The notes beneath the pieces were generated by a model. The model ran no database searches, was not told the origin of the DNA, and was given only the letters and a program-made list of their open reading frames with translations. From Azospirillum fermentarium (GTDB taxonomy: Bacteria > Pseudomonadota > Alphaproteobacteria > Azospirillales > Azospirillaceae), in contig NZ_JAOQNH010000001.1 of NCBI RefSeq assembly GCF_025961205.1, forward strand, positions 1,326,001 to 1,390,000: DNA of 64,000 bases, written 5' to 3'. This document shows positions 34,915-44,763 of this stretch, one piece after another; positions within the stretch are counted from its first letter, which is position 1, and each line of letters starts with the position of its first letter. The position numbers were made by a program, and so were the translations under genes.

Positions 34915-35594
34915 GGCTGCCGACACATCACCCCGACGAGGCGCTGCTGTTCGGCTATGCCGGCGGCAGCCTGAACGAGGCGTCGGCGCTGGTGCTCGCC
35001 ACGCACATGACCTATTGCCCCAACTGCCGTCAGGTGGTGACGGATCTGGAGGTGGTGGGCGGCGCGCTGCTGGACGGCCTCGACCCCGATCCGGTGGACG
35101 ATGGGCTGTTCGAGTCGCTGCTGGCCCGTATCGACACAGATCCCATGCCACGTCCCGCGCGTGCGCCGGCCATCCGTGTTCCGCGGACGGCGGCACCCCG
35201 GACCGGCCTGGTGGTGCCGGAACCGTTGCGCCGCTATGTGGGCGACGACCTGTCGGCGCTGGCGTGGGAAGACGCCCTGTCCGGCGTGCGGGTGACCCCG
35301 GTGGCGATGACCGGCGCCGACGACGGGTCGCGGGTGCAGCTCATGCGCATGGAGGGCGGGCGCACCATTCCCCGCCACGGCCACGACGGCATGGAACTGG
35401 TGGTGGTGCTGGAGGGCGGGTTCAGCGACGAGCACGGCTCCTACCGCACCGGCGACGTGGCGATTCTCCGCACCGGCAGCGAACACGCCCCCCGCGCCCA
35501 CGCCGAGGGCTGCCTGTGTCTGGCGGTCAATATGGAGCGCCGCGCCATGGAAGCCCCCATGGATTGCTATCTCGGCCTGATGATGGCGCGCTGA
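34911..35594 (+). CDS. chrR: ChrR-type zinc anti-sigma factor with cupin domain
   Basis: 227 residues. The N-terminal anti-sigma domain carries His6, His32, Cys36 and Cys39, matching the zinc ligands of Rhodobacter ChrR. The C-terminal cupin (about residues 125-215) has R-H-G-H-D-G-M-E and S-E-H-A-P, with the expected His/Glu metal set. In the family the anti-sigma domain binds the sigma factor, and the cupin domain is needed for response to singlet oxygen and organic hydroperoxides. The gene is translationally coupled to rpoE. No photolyase, fatty-acid cyclase or carotenoid gene, common ECF11 targets, is next to it. Confidence 0.94.
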   Translation: MRLPTHHPDEALLFGYAGGSLNEASALVLATHMTYCPNCRQVVTDLEVVGGALLDGLDPDPVDDGLFESLLARIDTDPMPRPARAPAIRVPRTAAPRTGLVVPEPLRRYVGDDLSALAWEDALSGVRVTPVAMTGADDGSRVQLMRMEGGRTIPRHGHDGMELVVVLEGGFSDEHGSYRTGDVAILRTGSEHAPRAHAEGCLCLAVNMERRAMEAPMDCYLGLMMAR

Positions 35595-35682
35595 AGAACG
35601 TGCCCTTTCCGGTTTGACCCTTTCCGGCGTGGCGGGGCGGCGCTTATGGTAGCCGCTCCCGCCGCCGTTGCCGGATGCCCCC

Positions 35683-37338
35683 ATGGCCACCATCGCCGAA
35701 GCCCTGTCCCACGCCGCCGGACTGCACCAGTCGGGGCAGCTGGACGAGGCGGAAATCATCTACCGCCGGATTCTCGACGTTGACGGCGGCGTGGCCGCCG
35801 CGTGGCACCTGCTGGGGGTGGTGCATGCCCAGACCGGGCGGTTCGGCGACGCCGCGGACCTGATCGGGCGGGCGGTGGCGCTGGACGGTGCCGTTCCCGA
35901 TTACCACCTGCACCGGGCCATGGCGCTGGAGTCCGTGGGCCGGCTGGCCGAGGCGGTGGACGGCTACCGCACCGCCCACGCCCTGGCCCCGGCCCTGGCG
36001 GATGCGGCGTTCAACGCCGGGGTGCTGCTGGACCGGCTGGGCCGGGCGGACGAGGCCGACGCCGCCTATGCCGCCGCCTTGGAATCCAACCCCGGCCATG
36101 CCCGCGCCGCCAACAACCGCGCCCTCAACCGCCGTGCCGCCGGTGATCCGGCCCACGCGCTGGCCCTGCTGGCCCAGGCCACGGCGGCGGCCCCGGATTT
36201 TAACGAGGCGTGGCTGAACCGCGGCATGATGCTGGCCGCGCAGGGGAACGCACCGGCCGCCGCCGCCGCTTATGCCCGCGCCGTGGCGCTGGACCCGGCC
36301 AATGCGGCGGCCCTGGAAGGGGTGGGGCGGACGCTGCGGGCGGCGGCCCCGCTGCGCCGGGCGGTGCGGCTGGCATCCCGTGAAACCGATGGGCTGGAGG
36401 AACTGGCCGCCGCCTTTGCCGCCGCCGATCCTGCCGGGGTGATGCCGGCGGCGTTCCGGGCCTTCCCCTTCCTGTTCCGTGACGGGGAAGCCGCCGGGTT
36501 GGCCGCCGCCGCCGGCCACAACGCCGCCATCGGGCCGCTGCCCGTGGCGGCGGGGGCGGGGCTGGACACCATTCTGACCTTCTGGGGCGGCCAGCCGCCG
36601 CGCCCGGCGGTGCGGCTGGCGCTGCGCTCCATGGTGGCGCAAGGGCACCCGGTGCGGCTCTATTCCTATGATCCGGTGGACGGGCTGCCGGCGGGGGTGG
36701 CGTGGGCCGACGCCCGCACCGTGGTGGATGAAGAGGTCTATCGGCGCTGCGTGCGGGGCGCCGACATCCGCTTCTTCAGCGACCTGTTCCGCTACCGGGC
36801 GCTTCACCGGCTGGGCGGGTGGTGGCTGGACACCGACATGGTGCTGCTGCGGCCCCTGCGCTTCGCCACGCCGCATGTGTTCTGCACCCAGTGGGGCGGG
36901 GCGGCGCAGGGGCACATGGTGGTCAACGACGCCATCCGTGCACCCCAGGGGTCGCCCTTCCTGGAGCATCTGTTCACCGAGAGCATGCGGGCGCTGGACC
37001 GCGGCGGGCCGGTGCCGTTCGGGGCGGCGGGGCCGCTGCTGCTGACGCGCGAACTGCTGGCGGGGGCGGGGCGGGATCTGCTGGCCGGGGTGATGCCGCC
37101 CATGGTGTTCAACCCGGTGGACTGGACCCGGCACGCCGGCCTGGACACACCCGGCGCGGAGCACCGGGACCGCATCGCCCACCCGCGGGTGGCGGGCGTG
37201 CACCTGTGGCACGGCATGTGGGGGCCGGAGGGGCCGCCGGTGGATGCCGCCCGGCCTGGCGGCATCCTGCACGCGCTGGTTCAGCGCTTCTCCGGTTCGG
37301 ACCCCGTTTCCGCCGTGGACCCGTCGAACAGCCGGTAG
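35683..37338 (+). CDS. TPR-repeat protein with GT32-like glycosyltransferase domain
   Basis: 551 residues. Residues ~5-215 are five to six tetratricopeptide repeats (units such as A-E-I-I-Y-R-R-I-L and A-A-A-A-Y-A-R-A-V-A-L-D-P). Residues ~290-545 form a glycosyltransferase of the DXD-containing sugar-binding (GT32/Gly_transf_sug) type, with L-G-G-W-W-L-D-T-D-M-V-L-L as the DxD metal motif. Such fusions decorate surface polysaccharide or protein. ATG 35683 is chosen. The last 58 bases overlap the convergent dehydrogenase gene. No other polysaccharide genes are nearby. Confidence 0.85.
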   Translation: MATIAEALSHAAGLHQSGQLDEAEIIYRRILDVDGGVAAAWHLLGVVHAQTGRFGDAADLIGRAVALDGAVPDYHLHRAMALESVGRLAEAVDGYRTAHALAPALADAAFNAGVLLDRLGRADEADAAYAAALESNPGHARAANNRALNRRAAGDPAHALALLAQATAAAPDFNEAWLNRGMMLAAQGNAPAAAAAYARAVALDPANAAALEGVGRTLRAAAPLRRAVRLASRETDGLEELAAAFAAADPAGVMPAAFRAFPFLFRDGEAAGLAAAAGHNAAIGPLPVAAGAGLDTILTFWGGQPPRPAVRLALRSMVAQGHPVRLYSYDPVDGLPAGVAWADARTVVDEEVYRRCVRGADIRFFSDLFRYRALHRLGGWWLDTDMVLLRPLRFATPHVFCTQWGGAAQGHMVVNDAIRAPQGSPFLEHLFTESMRALDRGGPVPFGAAGPLLLTRELLAGAGRDLLAGVMPPMVFNPVDWTRHAGLDTPGAEHRDRIAHPRVAGVHLWHGMWGPEGPPVDAARPGGILHALVQRFSGSDPVSAVDPSNSR

Positions 37339-38201
37339 AGGGCGGCGTGGTCCAGACCGCCGTCGCCCCGGTCCACCAACCGCTCATAAAGCCGGCGGCA
37401 GAGTTCGACCGCCGGCACCTCCTGCCCCGCCTGTCCGGCCAGGGCCAGCGCCTGGCGCAGATCCTTCAACTGCACCGTGGCCCGTGCGCCCGGGGTGAAA
37501 TCCCCCGACACCATGCGCCCGCCGTGCAGGTCGAGGATGCGCGATTCGGCGAAGCCGCCGCGGATGGCGTCGCGCACGCGGGCCGGATCGACCCCCGCCG
37601 CGCGGGCCAGGGCCAGCGCCTCGGCCACCGCACCAATGGTCAGGCCGACGATGACCTGATTGGCGGTCTTGGCCACCTGTCCCGCGCCGCTGTCACCCAC
37701 ATGGGTGATGCGCTGGCCCAAAACCTGGAACAGCGGCAGGGCGCGGGCGAAGGCGGATTCACTCCCCCCGGCCATGATGGTCAGGGTGCCGGCCCGTGCC
37801 GCCACCGTGCCGCCCGACACCGGGGCGTCCAGCCAGTCCACCCCCGTCCCCGCCGCCTGCGCGGCCAGACGGCGGGTGGCGTCCACGGCGGTGGTGCTCA
37901 TGTCGATGACCAGGGCACCCGCGGGCAGGGCGGGCAGCAGCACCCCGGCCACCGTCTCCACCGCCGGGGTGTCGGTCAGCATCAGGATCGCCACCGGGTC
38001 CGCCGGGTCCAGCCGGGCGGCCAGATCCGCGGGGGTGGCGGCGGTGGCCATCCCCTCCGCCGCCATCTCGGCCATGGGGCCGGGGCTGCGGTTGTGGCCC
38101 ACCACCCGTGCGCCGGCGGCGGCCAGGACGCGGGCCATCGGGCGGCCCATCAGCCCCAGCCCGATCAGCCCCACCGTGCGCCCGGCGAGCGGGGATGGCA
38201 T
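37281..38201 (-). CDS. NAD(P)-dependent beta-hydroxyacid dehydrogenase (3-hydroxyisobutyrate dehydrogenase-like)
   Basis: 306 residues. The N-terminal Rossmann motif VGLIGLGLMGRPMA, then the substrate segment L-D-A-P-V-S-G-G-T-V-A-A-R-A-G, the catalytic-lysine motif G-A-G-Q-V-A-K-T-A-N-Q and the late K-D-L-R-Q-A-L are typical. It could act as 2-hydroxy-3-oxopropionate reductase or a 3-hydroxyisobutyrate-type dehydrogenase. It begins 11 bases after the TerB-like gene and its 3' end overlaps the glycosyltransferase gene by 58 bases. ATG 38201 is preferred to the longer frame to 38264. Confidence 0.9.
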   Translation of the reverse strand: MPSPLAGRTVGLIGLGLMGRPMARVLAAAGARVVGHNRSPGPMAEMAAEGMATAATPADLAARLDPADPVAILMLTDTPAVETVAGVLLPALPAGALVIDMSTTAVDATRRLAAQAAGTGVDWLDAPVSGGTVAARAGTLTIMAGGSESAFARALPLFQVLGQRITHVGDSGAGQVAKTANQVIVGLTIGAVAEALALARAAGVDPARVRDAIRGGFAESRILDLHGGRMVSGDFTPGARATVQLKDLRQALALAGQAGQEVPAVELCRRLYERLVDRGDGGLDHAALYRLFDGSTAETGSEPEKR

Positions 38202-38212
38202 GGGGCCGGCGG

Positions 38213-38617
38213 TCACAGGCGCATGTGGCGCGCCCGCGCGCCCCGTTCGATGGCGGCGGCGCACAGCCGGTCCACGCCCAGCTTGTGGCGCAGCAGCTCC
38301 AGCATGCGCAGCTCTTCCTGGGTGGCCTTGGCGTCGGCGGCGGCGATGTCGCAGGCCACGGCGTAAGCCGTTTCGCAGAGCTTGTCCGGCACGCTGTCGC
38401 GGATCAGGTCCAGCGCCTTGTCCAGCCCGTTGGAATCCGTCAGCAGCCGGGTGCAGTCGCGGGTGATGTCGGGCAGGCGTTCGATGGAGAAGTCCTGGAA
38501 AACCGGCAGATAGCGCACGTTCTCGCCGATGGTTTCCAATTCGGCGTCCGTCATGTCGGCATCCGCCGCCGAGACGAGAACCATGACGTAGATAAGGGCG
38601 CTGTGATGGTCGATCAT
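38213..38617 (-). CDS. TerB-family protein (tellurite-resistance B-like)
   Basis: 134 residues from ATG 38617 with GAGGT upstream. Helical, with the acidic metal-binding pattern of TerB: V-S-A-A-D-A-D-M-T-D-A-E-L near residue 15 and D-I-A-A-A-D-A-K-A-T-Q-E-E-L near residue 94. TerB-like proteins bind metals and are found in stress and phage-defence loci, but many are solitary housekeeping proteins, as here. It is the first gene of a two-gene operon with the dehydrogenase. Confidence 0.85.
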   Translation of the reverse strand: MIDHHSALIYVMVLVSAADADMTDAELETIGENVRYLPVFQDFSIERLPDITRDCTRLLTDSNGLDKALDLIRDSVPDKLCETAYAVACDIAAADAKATQEELRMLELLRHKLGVDRLCAAAIERGARARHMRL

Positions 38618-38830
38618 TGCTACCTCAGAGGGAGGAGTCGGCCCCCGGACGGGAGCGCCAGCGTATGTTGCCCCATACAGGTCGCAGGTCAAGCCCGCCG
38701 CATGGCTGACCGCCGCCGCTCATGGGCGGGGCCGGCTCGACAGCCGGCGGGGGAGGTGCGTAGTGTTCACGGTCCCAATGGTATCACCTCTATCCCGCCG
38801 GCATCCCCCTCTCCCAGCCGAAGGCCCCGC

Positions 38831-39772
38831 ATGTCCCCGGTCGTCAACGTCGTGCTGCCCGTGTTCGCCATCATCCTGTCCGGCTATCTGGCAGGGCGGG
38901 CGAAGCTTTTGGGCGAATCCTCGTCGGAGGCGTTGAACAAGTTCGTCTATTGGATGGCGCTGCCGGCGCTGCTGTTCGCCGGCACGGCGCGCAAGCCGCT
39001 GGCCGAGCTGTTCAACGGCCCGTTCATCGGCGCCTTTCTCGGGGCCATGCTGGTGGTCTATGCCCTGGGGGCCGTGCTGGGGCGGGTGCTGCACCGGGAA
39101 GGTTCGCCGATCCAGTGCATGCAGGGGCTGACCGCCTGCTTCTCGAACACCGGCTACATGGGCATTCCGCTGTTCCTGGCGGCGTTCGGGGCCGACCGGC
39201 TGGCCCCGGCCATCATCGCCACCGTCATCATGAGCGCGGTGATGGTCGGCATCGCCGTCATCTGGCTGGAACTGGTGCGCAGCCACGGCCACGGGTGGGG
39301 CCGGGCGGTGCGCGACGTGGCGCGTGCGGTGTCGCGCAACCCGCTGATCGTCAGTTCGGTGGCCGGCGCGGCGTGGGCGCTGCTGCTGCCGGGGGTGGAT
39401 CTGCCGCGCCCGGTGGTGACCTTCTGCGAGCTGGTGGGGTCGGCGGCGGGGCCGTGCGCGCTGGTGGCGATCGGGCTGTTCCTGTCCACCCGCCGGGTCA
39501 GCGCCGATCCCCGCGAAATCGCCTGGATCGTCGGGCTGAAGCTGCTGGTGCAGCCGGCCCTGACGTGGCTTCTCATCAAGACCCTGTTTCCGCTGGATCC
39601 GTACTGGGCCAACGCCGCCATCCTGCTGGCGGCCCTGCCCACCGGGGCGCTGACCTTTGTCGTGGCGCAGCAGTACCGGATCTATATTGAGCGCACCTCC
39701 ACCGCCATTCTGGTGTCCACGGTGGTCAGCGTGGTGACGCTCAGCGTATTGTTGTCTGGCATGGTTCCCTGA
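38831..39772 (+). CDS. AEC-family transporter (auxin efflux carrier type)
   Basis: 313 residues with about ten membrane helices in two halves of five. The N-terminal V-V-N-V-V-L-P-V-F-A-I-I-L-S-G-Y-L-A-G and the T-A-C-F-S-N-T-G-Y-M-G-I-P segment (the crossover region) mark the AEC family. Family members export or import small organic acids; substrate unknown. It stands alone. Confidence 0.9.
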   Translation: MSPVVNVVLPVFAIILSGYLAGRAKLLGESSSEALNKFVYWMALPALLFAGTARKPLAELFNGPFIGAFLGAMLVVYALGAVLGRVLHREGSPIQCMQGLTACFSNTGYMGIPLFLAAFGADRLAPAIIATVIMSAVMVGIAVIWLELVRSHGHGWGRAVRDVARAVSRNPLIVSSVAGAAWALLLPGVDLPRPVVTFCELVGSAAGPCALVAIGLFLSTRRVSADPREIAWIVGLKLLVQPALTWLLIKTLFPLDPYWANAAILLAALPTGALTFVVAQQYRIYIERTSTAILVSTVVSVVTLSVLLSGMVP

Positions 39773-39914
39773 ACGGTTATTCCACTACCTAAGAAAAAAA
39801 CCCTCTTTGACAGGGCTTCGTTATCCCTCCTAGCGTCATGGAGAGATCGCAGCGGCCGGGGGAAATAAGGCCGCGCCGGTTTCCTTGAAACATCATGACA
39901 AAGGAGCGTTCTCC

Positions 39915-40286
39915 ATGTTGCGCACTCTGGCTCTCGGTGCGGTGCTGGCCGCTGGTCTCGTGGTTCCCGCCTTTGCCCAGGACGCGGCCAAGGTGGTCGG
40001 AACTTATACCTACAAGGGGACCGACACCGACGGTTCCGCCTACAGCGAATCCGGCAAGGTGGTGGTGAAGTCCGTGCCGTCGGGCGCGGTCGAAATCACC
40101 TGGGACGACGGCGCCTATCTGGGCGTGGGCCAGGTGACCGGCAACGTGCTGGCCATCGCTTCGGTCGCCGACGGCAAGAACAGCATCATGCTGCTGACCA
40201 TCAACCCCGACGGCTCGCTGAGCGGCCCGTGGTGGCGCCGCGCCGACAAGGGCGGCAAGGGCACCGAAGTCTGGACCAAGAAGTAA
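39915..40286 (+). CDS. Small secreted beta-rich protein, function unknown
   Basis: 123 residues with a signal peptide (residues 1-21, AFA-Q). The mature part begins [17 protein letters not shown] and ends [20 protein letters not shown], a beta-strand-rich, lipocalin- or avidin-like pattern with Trp near the end. It has no cysteines. GGAG is seen upstream, and a perfect terminator follows. It could be an uncharacterised periplasmic binding or scavenging protein. Confidence 0.75.
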   Translation: MLRTLALGAVLAAGLVVPAFAQDAAKVVGTYTYKGTDTDGSAYSESGKVVVKSVPSGAVEITWDDGAYLGVGQVTGNVLAIASVADGKNSIMLLTINPDGSLSGPWWRRADKGGKGTEVWTKK

Positions 40287-40294
40287 GGTCCGGG

Positions 40295-40343
40295 CGTTCC
40301 CGGCGGCGGTACGGACCGCCGCCGGGAACGGTCTTTCTCTCTT
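40295..40343. terminator. Strong terminator between convergent genes
   Basis: Sixteen-bp perfect arms (40295-40310, 40315-40330) enclose a 4-base loop and are followed by a T-rich tail to 40343. It ends just at the stop of the gene on the other strand. Confidence 0.9.
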
Positions 40344-40995
40344 ACGGCGTCTGGCTGCGGAACCCGCCGAAGCGGAACGTGCCGGCCCCGATGGCGATGA
40401 TGCCGGCGGCCCCGGCCCCGGTGCCCTGCTGCGACAGGGCCGCCACTTCCCGCCCGTTGACCGACAGGGCGATGGCTCCTTCCTTTTCGGTGATGCCCAG
40501 CGTGACCGTATCGCCGGCCACCATGTCGCCGCCCAGCGCCATCAGCCGTTCCATCCCGCCCGGCGACCGGCGGAACAGCGCCGCCTGACGCTCGCCCGTC
40601 AGCACGAAGGCGTAATAGTTCGGCCCCGGCGCCAGCCCGTACAGCAGCCCGGCGGCACTGTCGCCCGGCGCGCCCGCGGCCTGCACCTTCACCGCCACCG
40701 ACAGGGCGCGCGGCCCCGGCGCGGGAGTGCCGCTGTGGACGTATTTCGCGGCACCGGGCTTGGCGTTTTCCAGAACATAGGCGTTGCCGTCCACCCGCGC
40801 GGTCCATCCGTCGGGGGAGGTGCCGGTGGGCAGGAACGGCACCAGCGGCCCCATGGCCGCCGGGTCCGTCCCCAGGGGCGCTGCCGTCTGGGCCGTCTGG
40901 GCGGCGGCCATCGCCGCTATGGAGAGGGGCAGGAAAGCCAGAAGGGCGGCCAGCGCCGCGCGGCGGGCCGGGCGCTGGAACAGGGAACGGGTCAT
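40342..40995 (-). CDS. Secreted protein with laminin-G/concanavalin-like beta sandwich, function unknown
   Basis: 217 residues from ATG 40995, with GAGGT upstream and a signal peptide (residues 1-33, AAA-Q). The mature part has L-S-V-A-V-K-V-Q-A, then [17 protein letters not shown], and later [11 protein letters not shown]. This pattern is common in LamG/DUF1080-type sugar- or polymer-binding beta sandwiches. No catalytic residue is evident. Convergent with the small secreted protein gene, divergent from lepA. Confidence 0.7.
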   Translation of the reverse strand: MTRSLFQRPARRAALAALLAFLPLSIAAMAAAQTAQTAAPLGTDPAAMGPLVPFLPTGTSPDGWTARVDGNAYVLENAKPGAAKYVHSGTPAPGPRALSVAVKVQAAGAPGDSAAGLLYGLAPGPNYYAFVLTGERQAALFRRSPGGMERLMALGGDMVAGDTVTLGITEKEGAIALSVNGREVAALSQQGTGAGAAGIIAIGAGTFRFGGFRSQTP

Positions 40996-41217
40996 GCCGG
41001 AACCTCGGACGGATGGCGGGTGGACAGGGCAGGGACGGCCCGCCTTAATGTGGGGGTTTTTCCGCCGGGATGCCCGTGGTTTTTGCCACGGCGGATCCCA
41101 GGTCTTTCTAGAGTCCCTTTCCAGCGGCGCCCGCGCGATGACGATTGCGCCCATGGGGACGAACACCTATGGTGCCCGCGTGTATCCGCACCCTGGCTCT
41201 CCTACCTCCGTGCCCCG

Positions 41218-43020
41218 ATGACCGACCTGTCGCTGATCCGCAATTTCTCCATCATCGCCCACATCGACCATGGGAAATCCACCCTGGCCGACCGGCTGAT
41301 CCAGTTGTGCGGCGGGCTGGACGCCCGCGAGATGCGCGAACAGGTGCTCGATTCCATGGATATCGAGCGCGAGCGCGGCATCACCATCAAGGCGCAGACC
41401 GTCCGGCTGCTCTACAAGGCCAAGGACGGCAAACAGTACACCTTGAACCTGATGGACACCCCCGGCCACGTGGACTTCGCCTACGAGGTCTCCCGCTCGC
41501 TGGCCGCGTGCGAGGGCTCGATCCTGGTGGTGGACGCCAGCCAGGGGGTGGAGGCGCAGACGCTGGCCAACGTCTATCAGGCCATCGACAACAACCACGA
41601 GATCATTCCCGTCCTCAACAAGATCGACCTGCCCGCCGCCGAACCGGACCGCGTGAAGCAGCAGATCGAGGACGTGATCGGCCTGGACGCCAGCGATGCC
41701 ATCGGCATCTCGGCCAAGACCGGCCTGAACGTCGATGCGGTGCTGGAGGGGATCGTCACCCGCCTGCCGCCGCCCAAGGGCGATGCGGACGCGGCGCTGA
41801 AAGCGCTGCTGGTCGATTCCTGGTACGACCCGTACCTGGGCGTGGTCATTCTGGTGCGCGTGGTCGATGGCCGGCTGAAGGTGGGGCAGAAGGTCCGCTT
41901 CATGTCCACCGGCACCGCCCACGACCTGGACCGCGTGGGCGTGTTCACGCCCAAGGCGCTGCTGACCGGCGAACTGGGGCCCGGCGAGATGGGCTTCGTC
42001 ACCGCCGCCATCAAGGACATCACCCAGACCAAGGTCGGTGACACCATCACCGAGGAGCGCCGCCCCGCCGCCGAACCGCTGGCGGGCTTCAAGCCCTCCG
42101 TGCCCGTGGTGTGGTGCGGCCTGTTCCCGGTGGACTCCAGCGATTTCGAACGGCTGCGCGACAGCCTGGGCAAGCTCAAGCTCAACGACGCCAGCTTCCA
42201 TTACGAGGCGGAGACCTCCGCCGCGCTGGGCTTCGGCTTCCGCTGCGGCTTCCTCGGGCTGCTGCACCTGGAAATCATCCAGGAGCGGCTGGAGCGGGAA
42301 TTCGATCTCGACCTCATCACCACCGCGCCGTCGGTCGTGTACAAGCTGACCATGAACGACGGCACGGTGCTGGACCTGCACAACCCCGCCGACATGCCCG
42401 ATGTGGTGAAGATCGACCGCATCGAGGAGCCGTGGATCAAGGCGACGATCATGCTGCCCGACGAATATCTGGGCGGTATCCTCCAGCTCTGCACCGAACG
42501 CCGCGGACAGCAGATCGAACTGACCTACGCCGGTGCCCGCGCCATGCTGGTCTACCGCCTGCCGCTGAACGAGGTGGTGTTCGACTTCTACGACCGGCTG
42601 AAGTCCATCAGCCGCGGCTACGCCAGCTTCGATTACCAGATGGACGGGTACGAGGAAGGCGATCTGGTGAAGATGTCGATCCTGGTGAACGCCGAGCCGG
42701 TGGACGCCCTGTCGATGATCGTCCACCGCTCCCAGTCCGAACGCCGGGGCCGCCAGCTCTGCGAACGGCTGAAGGAGCTGATCCCGCGCCAGCTCTTCAA
42801 GATCGCGGTGCAGGCGTCCATCGGCGCCCGCGTCATCGCCCGCGAAACCATCAGCGCGCTGCGCAAGGACGTGCTGGCCAAGTGCTATGGCGGCGACATC
42901 AGCCGCAAGCGCAAGCTCTTGGACAAGCAGAAGGAAGGCAAGAAGCGCATGCGCCAGTTCGGCCAAGTGGAAATCCCCCAGAGCGCCTTCATCGCCGCAC
43001 TCAAGATGGGTGATAACTGA
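41218..43020 (+). CDS. lepA: Elongation factor 4 (LepA)
   Basis: 600 residues, exactly the family length. The GTPase motifs are AHIDHGKST (G1), RGITIKAQ (G2), DTPGHVDF (G3), NKIDLP (G4) and S-A-K-T-G-L-N (G5). The LepA-specific C-terminal domain is present ([21 protein letters not shown]). It back-translocates or remodels stalled ribosomes and helps 30S maturation. ATG 41218 ([15 protein letters not shown]) is the standard start; the frame extends upstream only as a GC-rich shadow. Confidence 0.98.
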   Translation: MTDLSLIRNFSIIAHIDHGKSTLADRLIQLCGGLDAREMREQVLDSMDIERERGITIKAQTVRLLYKAKDGKQYTLNLMDTPGHVDFAYEVSRSLAACEGSILVVDASQGVEAQTLANVYQAIDNNHEIIPVLNKIDLPAAEPDRVKQQIEDVIGLDASDAIGISAKTGLNVDAVLEGIVTRLPPPKGDADAALKALLVDSWYDPYLGVVILVRVVDGRLKVGQKVRFMSTGTAHDLDRVGVFTPKALLTGELGPGEMGFVTAAIKDITQTKVGDTITEERRPAAEPLAGFKPSVPVVWCGLFPVDSSDFERLRDSLGKLKLNDASFHYEAETSAALGFGFRCGFLGLLHLEIIQERLEREFDLDLITTAPSVVYKLTMNDGTVLDLHNPADMPDVVKIDRIEEPWIKATIMLPDEYLGGILQLCTERRGQQIELTYAGARAMLVYRLPLNEVVFDFYDRLKSISRGYASFDYQMDGYEEGDLVKMSILVNAEPVDALSMIVHRSQSERRGRQLCERLKELIPRQLFKIAVQASIGARVIARETISALRKDVLAKCYGGDISRKRKLLDKQKEGKKRMRQFGQVEIPQSAFIAALKMGDN

Positions 43021-43030
43021 CGGAAATGAC

Positions 43031-43060
43031 GAAGGGGGCCGCCGGCCCCCTTCGTGCTTC
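43031..43060 (+). terminator. Hairpin terminator after lepA
   Basis: Ten-bp arms GAAGGGGGCC/GGCCCCCTTC (43031-43040, 43044-43053) enclose a 3-base loop. The T-tract is weak (GTGCTTC). Confidence 0.65.
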
Positions 43061-43106
43061 CCCCGGTCAGGGCCGGGGCCCTGGACCCGATGACTGGAGG
43101 GCTGCC

Positions 43107-43532
43107 GTGCGAAACGCCACCTTCCACACTTCCCCCGGCACGCTTCCCCCCGTCCCCGGCGCCTATGCGCTGGTGGTCGATCTTGCCGATGGGGTCACGG
43201 TCACCCTGCCGGGGCGGGCAGCGGTGGTGCTGGGCGCCGGGCGGTACGTCTATTGCGGCAGCGCGCGGGGGCCGGGGGGGATCCGGGCGCGGGTGGGGCG
43301 GCACATGAAACGGGGAAAATCCCTGCGCTGGCACATCGACCGGCTGACCGAGGCAGGGACGGTGCCGGGGGTCTGGGTGTTTCCCGATGGTGACGAATGC
43401 ACCCTGGTGGCGGCTCTCACCGGGTGGCCGGTGCCGCTGCCGGGGTTCGGCAGCAGCGATTGCACCGCCTGCCCCAGCCATCTGCTGTCCTGGCCCCACG
43501 GCGCCGGAGCACCGTGGGGGATGAACGGATAA
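43107..43532 (+). CDS. DUF123 / GIY-YIG-like small nuclease-family protein
   Basis: 141 residues from GTG 43107, with GGAGG 6-7 bases upstream. The DUF123 pattern is visible: P-G-A-Y-A-L-V-V-D-L, then G-R-Y-V-Y-C-G-S-A-R-G-P-G-G-I-R-A-R-V-G-R-H, W-H-I-D-R-L-T, and the late C-T-A-C-P-S-H-L. This is a GIY-YIG-related fold sometimes fused to endonuclease III in archaea. Catalytic Tyr and Arg candidates (Y-V-Y-C-G-S, R-A-R-V-G-R) are present. Likely a small DNA-processing protein. Confidence 0.85.
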   Translation: MRNATFHTSPGTLPPVPGAYALVVDLADGVTVTLPGRAAVVLGAGRYVYCGSARGPGGIRARVGRHMKRGKSLRWHIDRLTEAGTVPGVWVFPDGDECTLVAALTGWPVPLPGFGSSDCTACPSHLLSWPHGAGAPWGMNG

Positions 43533-43539
43533 CGCCCGG

Positions 43540-44628
43540 TCACTGCCCGCCGAACACGGCGGCGGCGGCCTTGTCCAGCAGGTCGGTGTCGGTCAACTGG
43601 TTGCCGTTGGTCAGGAAGACCATCACCGTCTGCCGCTCGGGGTAGTAGCGCACCTCCGACTCGAAACCGTCGTAGGAGCCGGTGTGGCCATAGGCCGTGC
43701 CCCAGCGGTCGTCCCAGATCTCCAGCCCCATGGCATAGGCGGTTTCCAGGTCGGTGGTGGTCTGCATGGTCTTCAGCATGGCCGGCGACAGCAGCCGCCC
43801 GTCGCGGAACAGGGCGAAGGCGAACCGCTCCAGATCCTCCGCCGTGGTCACCAGCGGCCCGTCGCCGGTGATCGACGTCCAGGAATAGGTGCTGACGTCC
43901 CCGTCCTCTTCCGTGTAGCCGTGGGCCAGGGTGGGATCGCGGAAATTGCCGGCCCCCACCGTGGTGGCGGTCATGCCGGCGGGGGCGAAGATGCGCCGCT
44001 TCAGCGACTCGGCGAACGAGGTGCCGTCCGCCGTCTCCACCACCTGTCCCAGCAGCACGTAATTGCTGTTGGAATAGTCGTAGACCTGCCCCGGACGCCC
44101 CGGCGGCTTTTCCCCGCGGGCGAAGGCCATGGATTCGGCGGCGGTCCAGATGTGGTCGGGCCGTTCGCTGCTGGCGTCGGAAAACCGCTCGTTCAGGTAA
44201 TCGGGGATGCCCGAGGTGTGGGTCAGCACCTGTTCCAGCGTGGCCGACTTGATGTTGGCGATGCGGTCGGTGGGCATGGTGCCCAGCAGCCCGGCGATGG
44301 GCGACGACAGCGCCAGCCGCCCCTCCTGCACCAGTTGCAGCGTCGCCACCGCGGTCGCCATCTTGCCGACCGAGGCCACGTAGAACCGCGACTGCGGGGT
44401 CATGGTCACCGCCTTTTCGCTGTCGGCCATGCCGGCGGCCACCACGCTGCGCCCCATGGGCCCCGACACCAGAAGCACGCCGCCGGACAGCGATTCCGCC
44501 TTGATGAAGCGGTTCAGCATGCCCTGAAAATTCTGCGCCCGCACCGGCCCGGCCAGCACCAGCACCACCACCATCAGCACGAACGGCAACCATCCGGCGG
44601 CCCGGCCGCGCAACCCCATAGCAGTCAT
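43540..44628 (-). CDS. Serine hydrolase of the beta-lactamase/PBP-like (class C) family
   Basis: 362 residues with a signal peptide (to about residue 31, VRA-Q). The active-site motifs are S-V-G-K (SxxK) near residue 85, Y-S-N (YxN) in YDYSNSNYVLLG, and H-T-G-S-Y-D-G near residue 305. This is the family of esterase EstB, D-aminopeptidase and AmpC-like proteins; the sequence gives no reason to expect beta-lactam hydrolysis. ATG 44628 is the start. It is divergent from the caspase-like gene with a 135-base gap. Confidence 0.9.
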   Translation of the reverse strand: MTAMGLRGRAAGWLPFVLMVVVLVLAGPVRAQNFQGMLNRFIKAESLSGGVLLVSGPMGRSVVAAGMADSEKAVTMTPQSRFYVASVGKMATAVATLQLVQEGRLALSSPIAGLLGTMPTDRIANIKSATLEQVLTHTSGIPDYLNERFSDASSERPDHIWTAAESMAFARGEKPPGRPGQVYDYSNSNYVLLGQVVETADGTSFAESLKRRIFAPAGMTATTVGAGNFRDPTLAHGYTEEDGDVSTYSWTSITGDGPLVTTAEDLERFAFALFRDGRLLSPAMLKTMQTTTDLETAYAMGLEIWDDRWGTAYGHTGSYDGFESEVRYYPERQTVMVFLTNGNQLTDTDLLDKAAAAVFGGQ

Positions 44629-44763
44629 CGCCCAATCCCTCTCGACACCATCGGTGTAGCTGGGGGAGGATGCACCGGATACGCCAAAAGACGCCATCCT
44701 TCCGGCGTATTTTTGCGCGATATCTGCCTTGCCGACACACTCTTGCTCACCGCATTGCGAATC

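Noticed and set aside
41074-41091. Small hairpin (CCGTGG/CCACGG) upstream of lepA as a riboswitch or terminator
   Set aside because: Only a 6-bp stem, no T-tract and no conserved aptamer elements.
41167-42966. 599-codon minus-strand open frame opposite lepA
   Set aside because: Shadow of a highly conserved gene. No domain and biased composition.
43684-44763. Long in-frame N-terminal extension of the caspase-like gene
   Set aside because: Translation is a shadow of the divergent serine hydrolase gene. The signal peptide begins at 44764.
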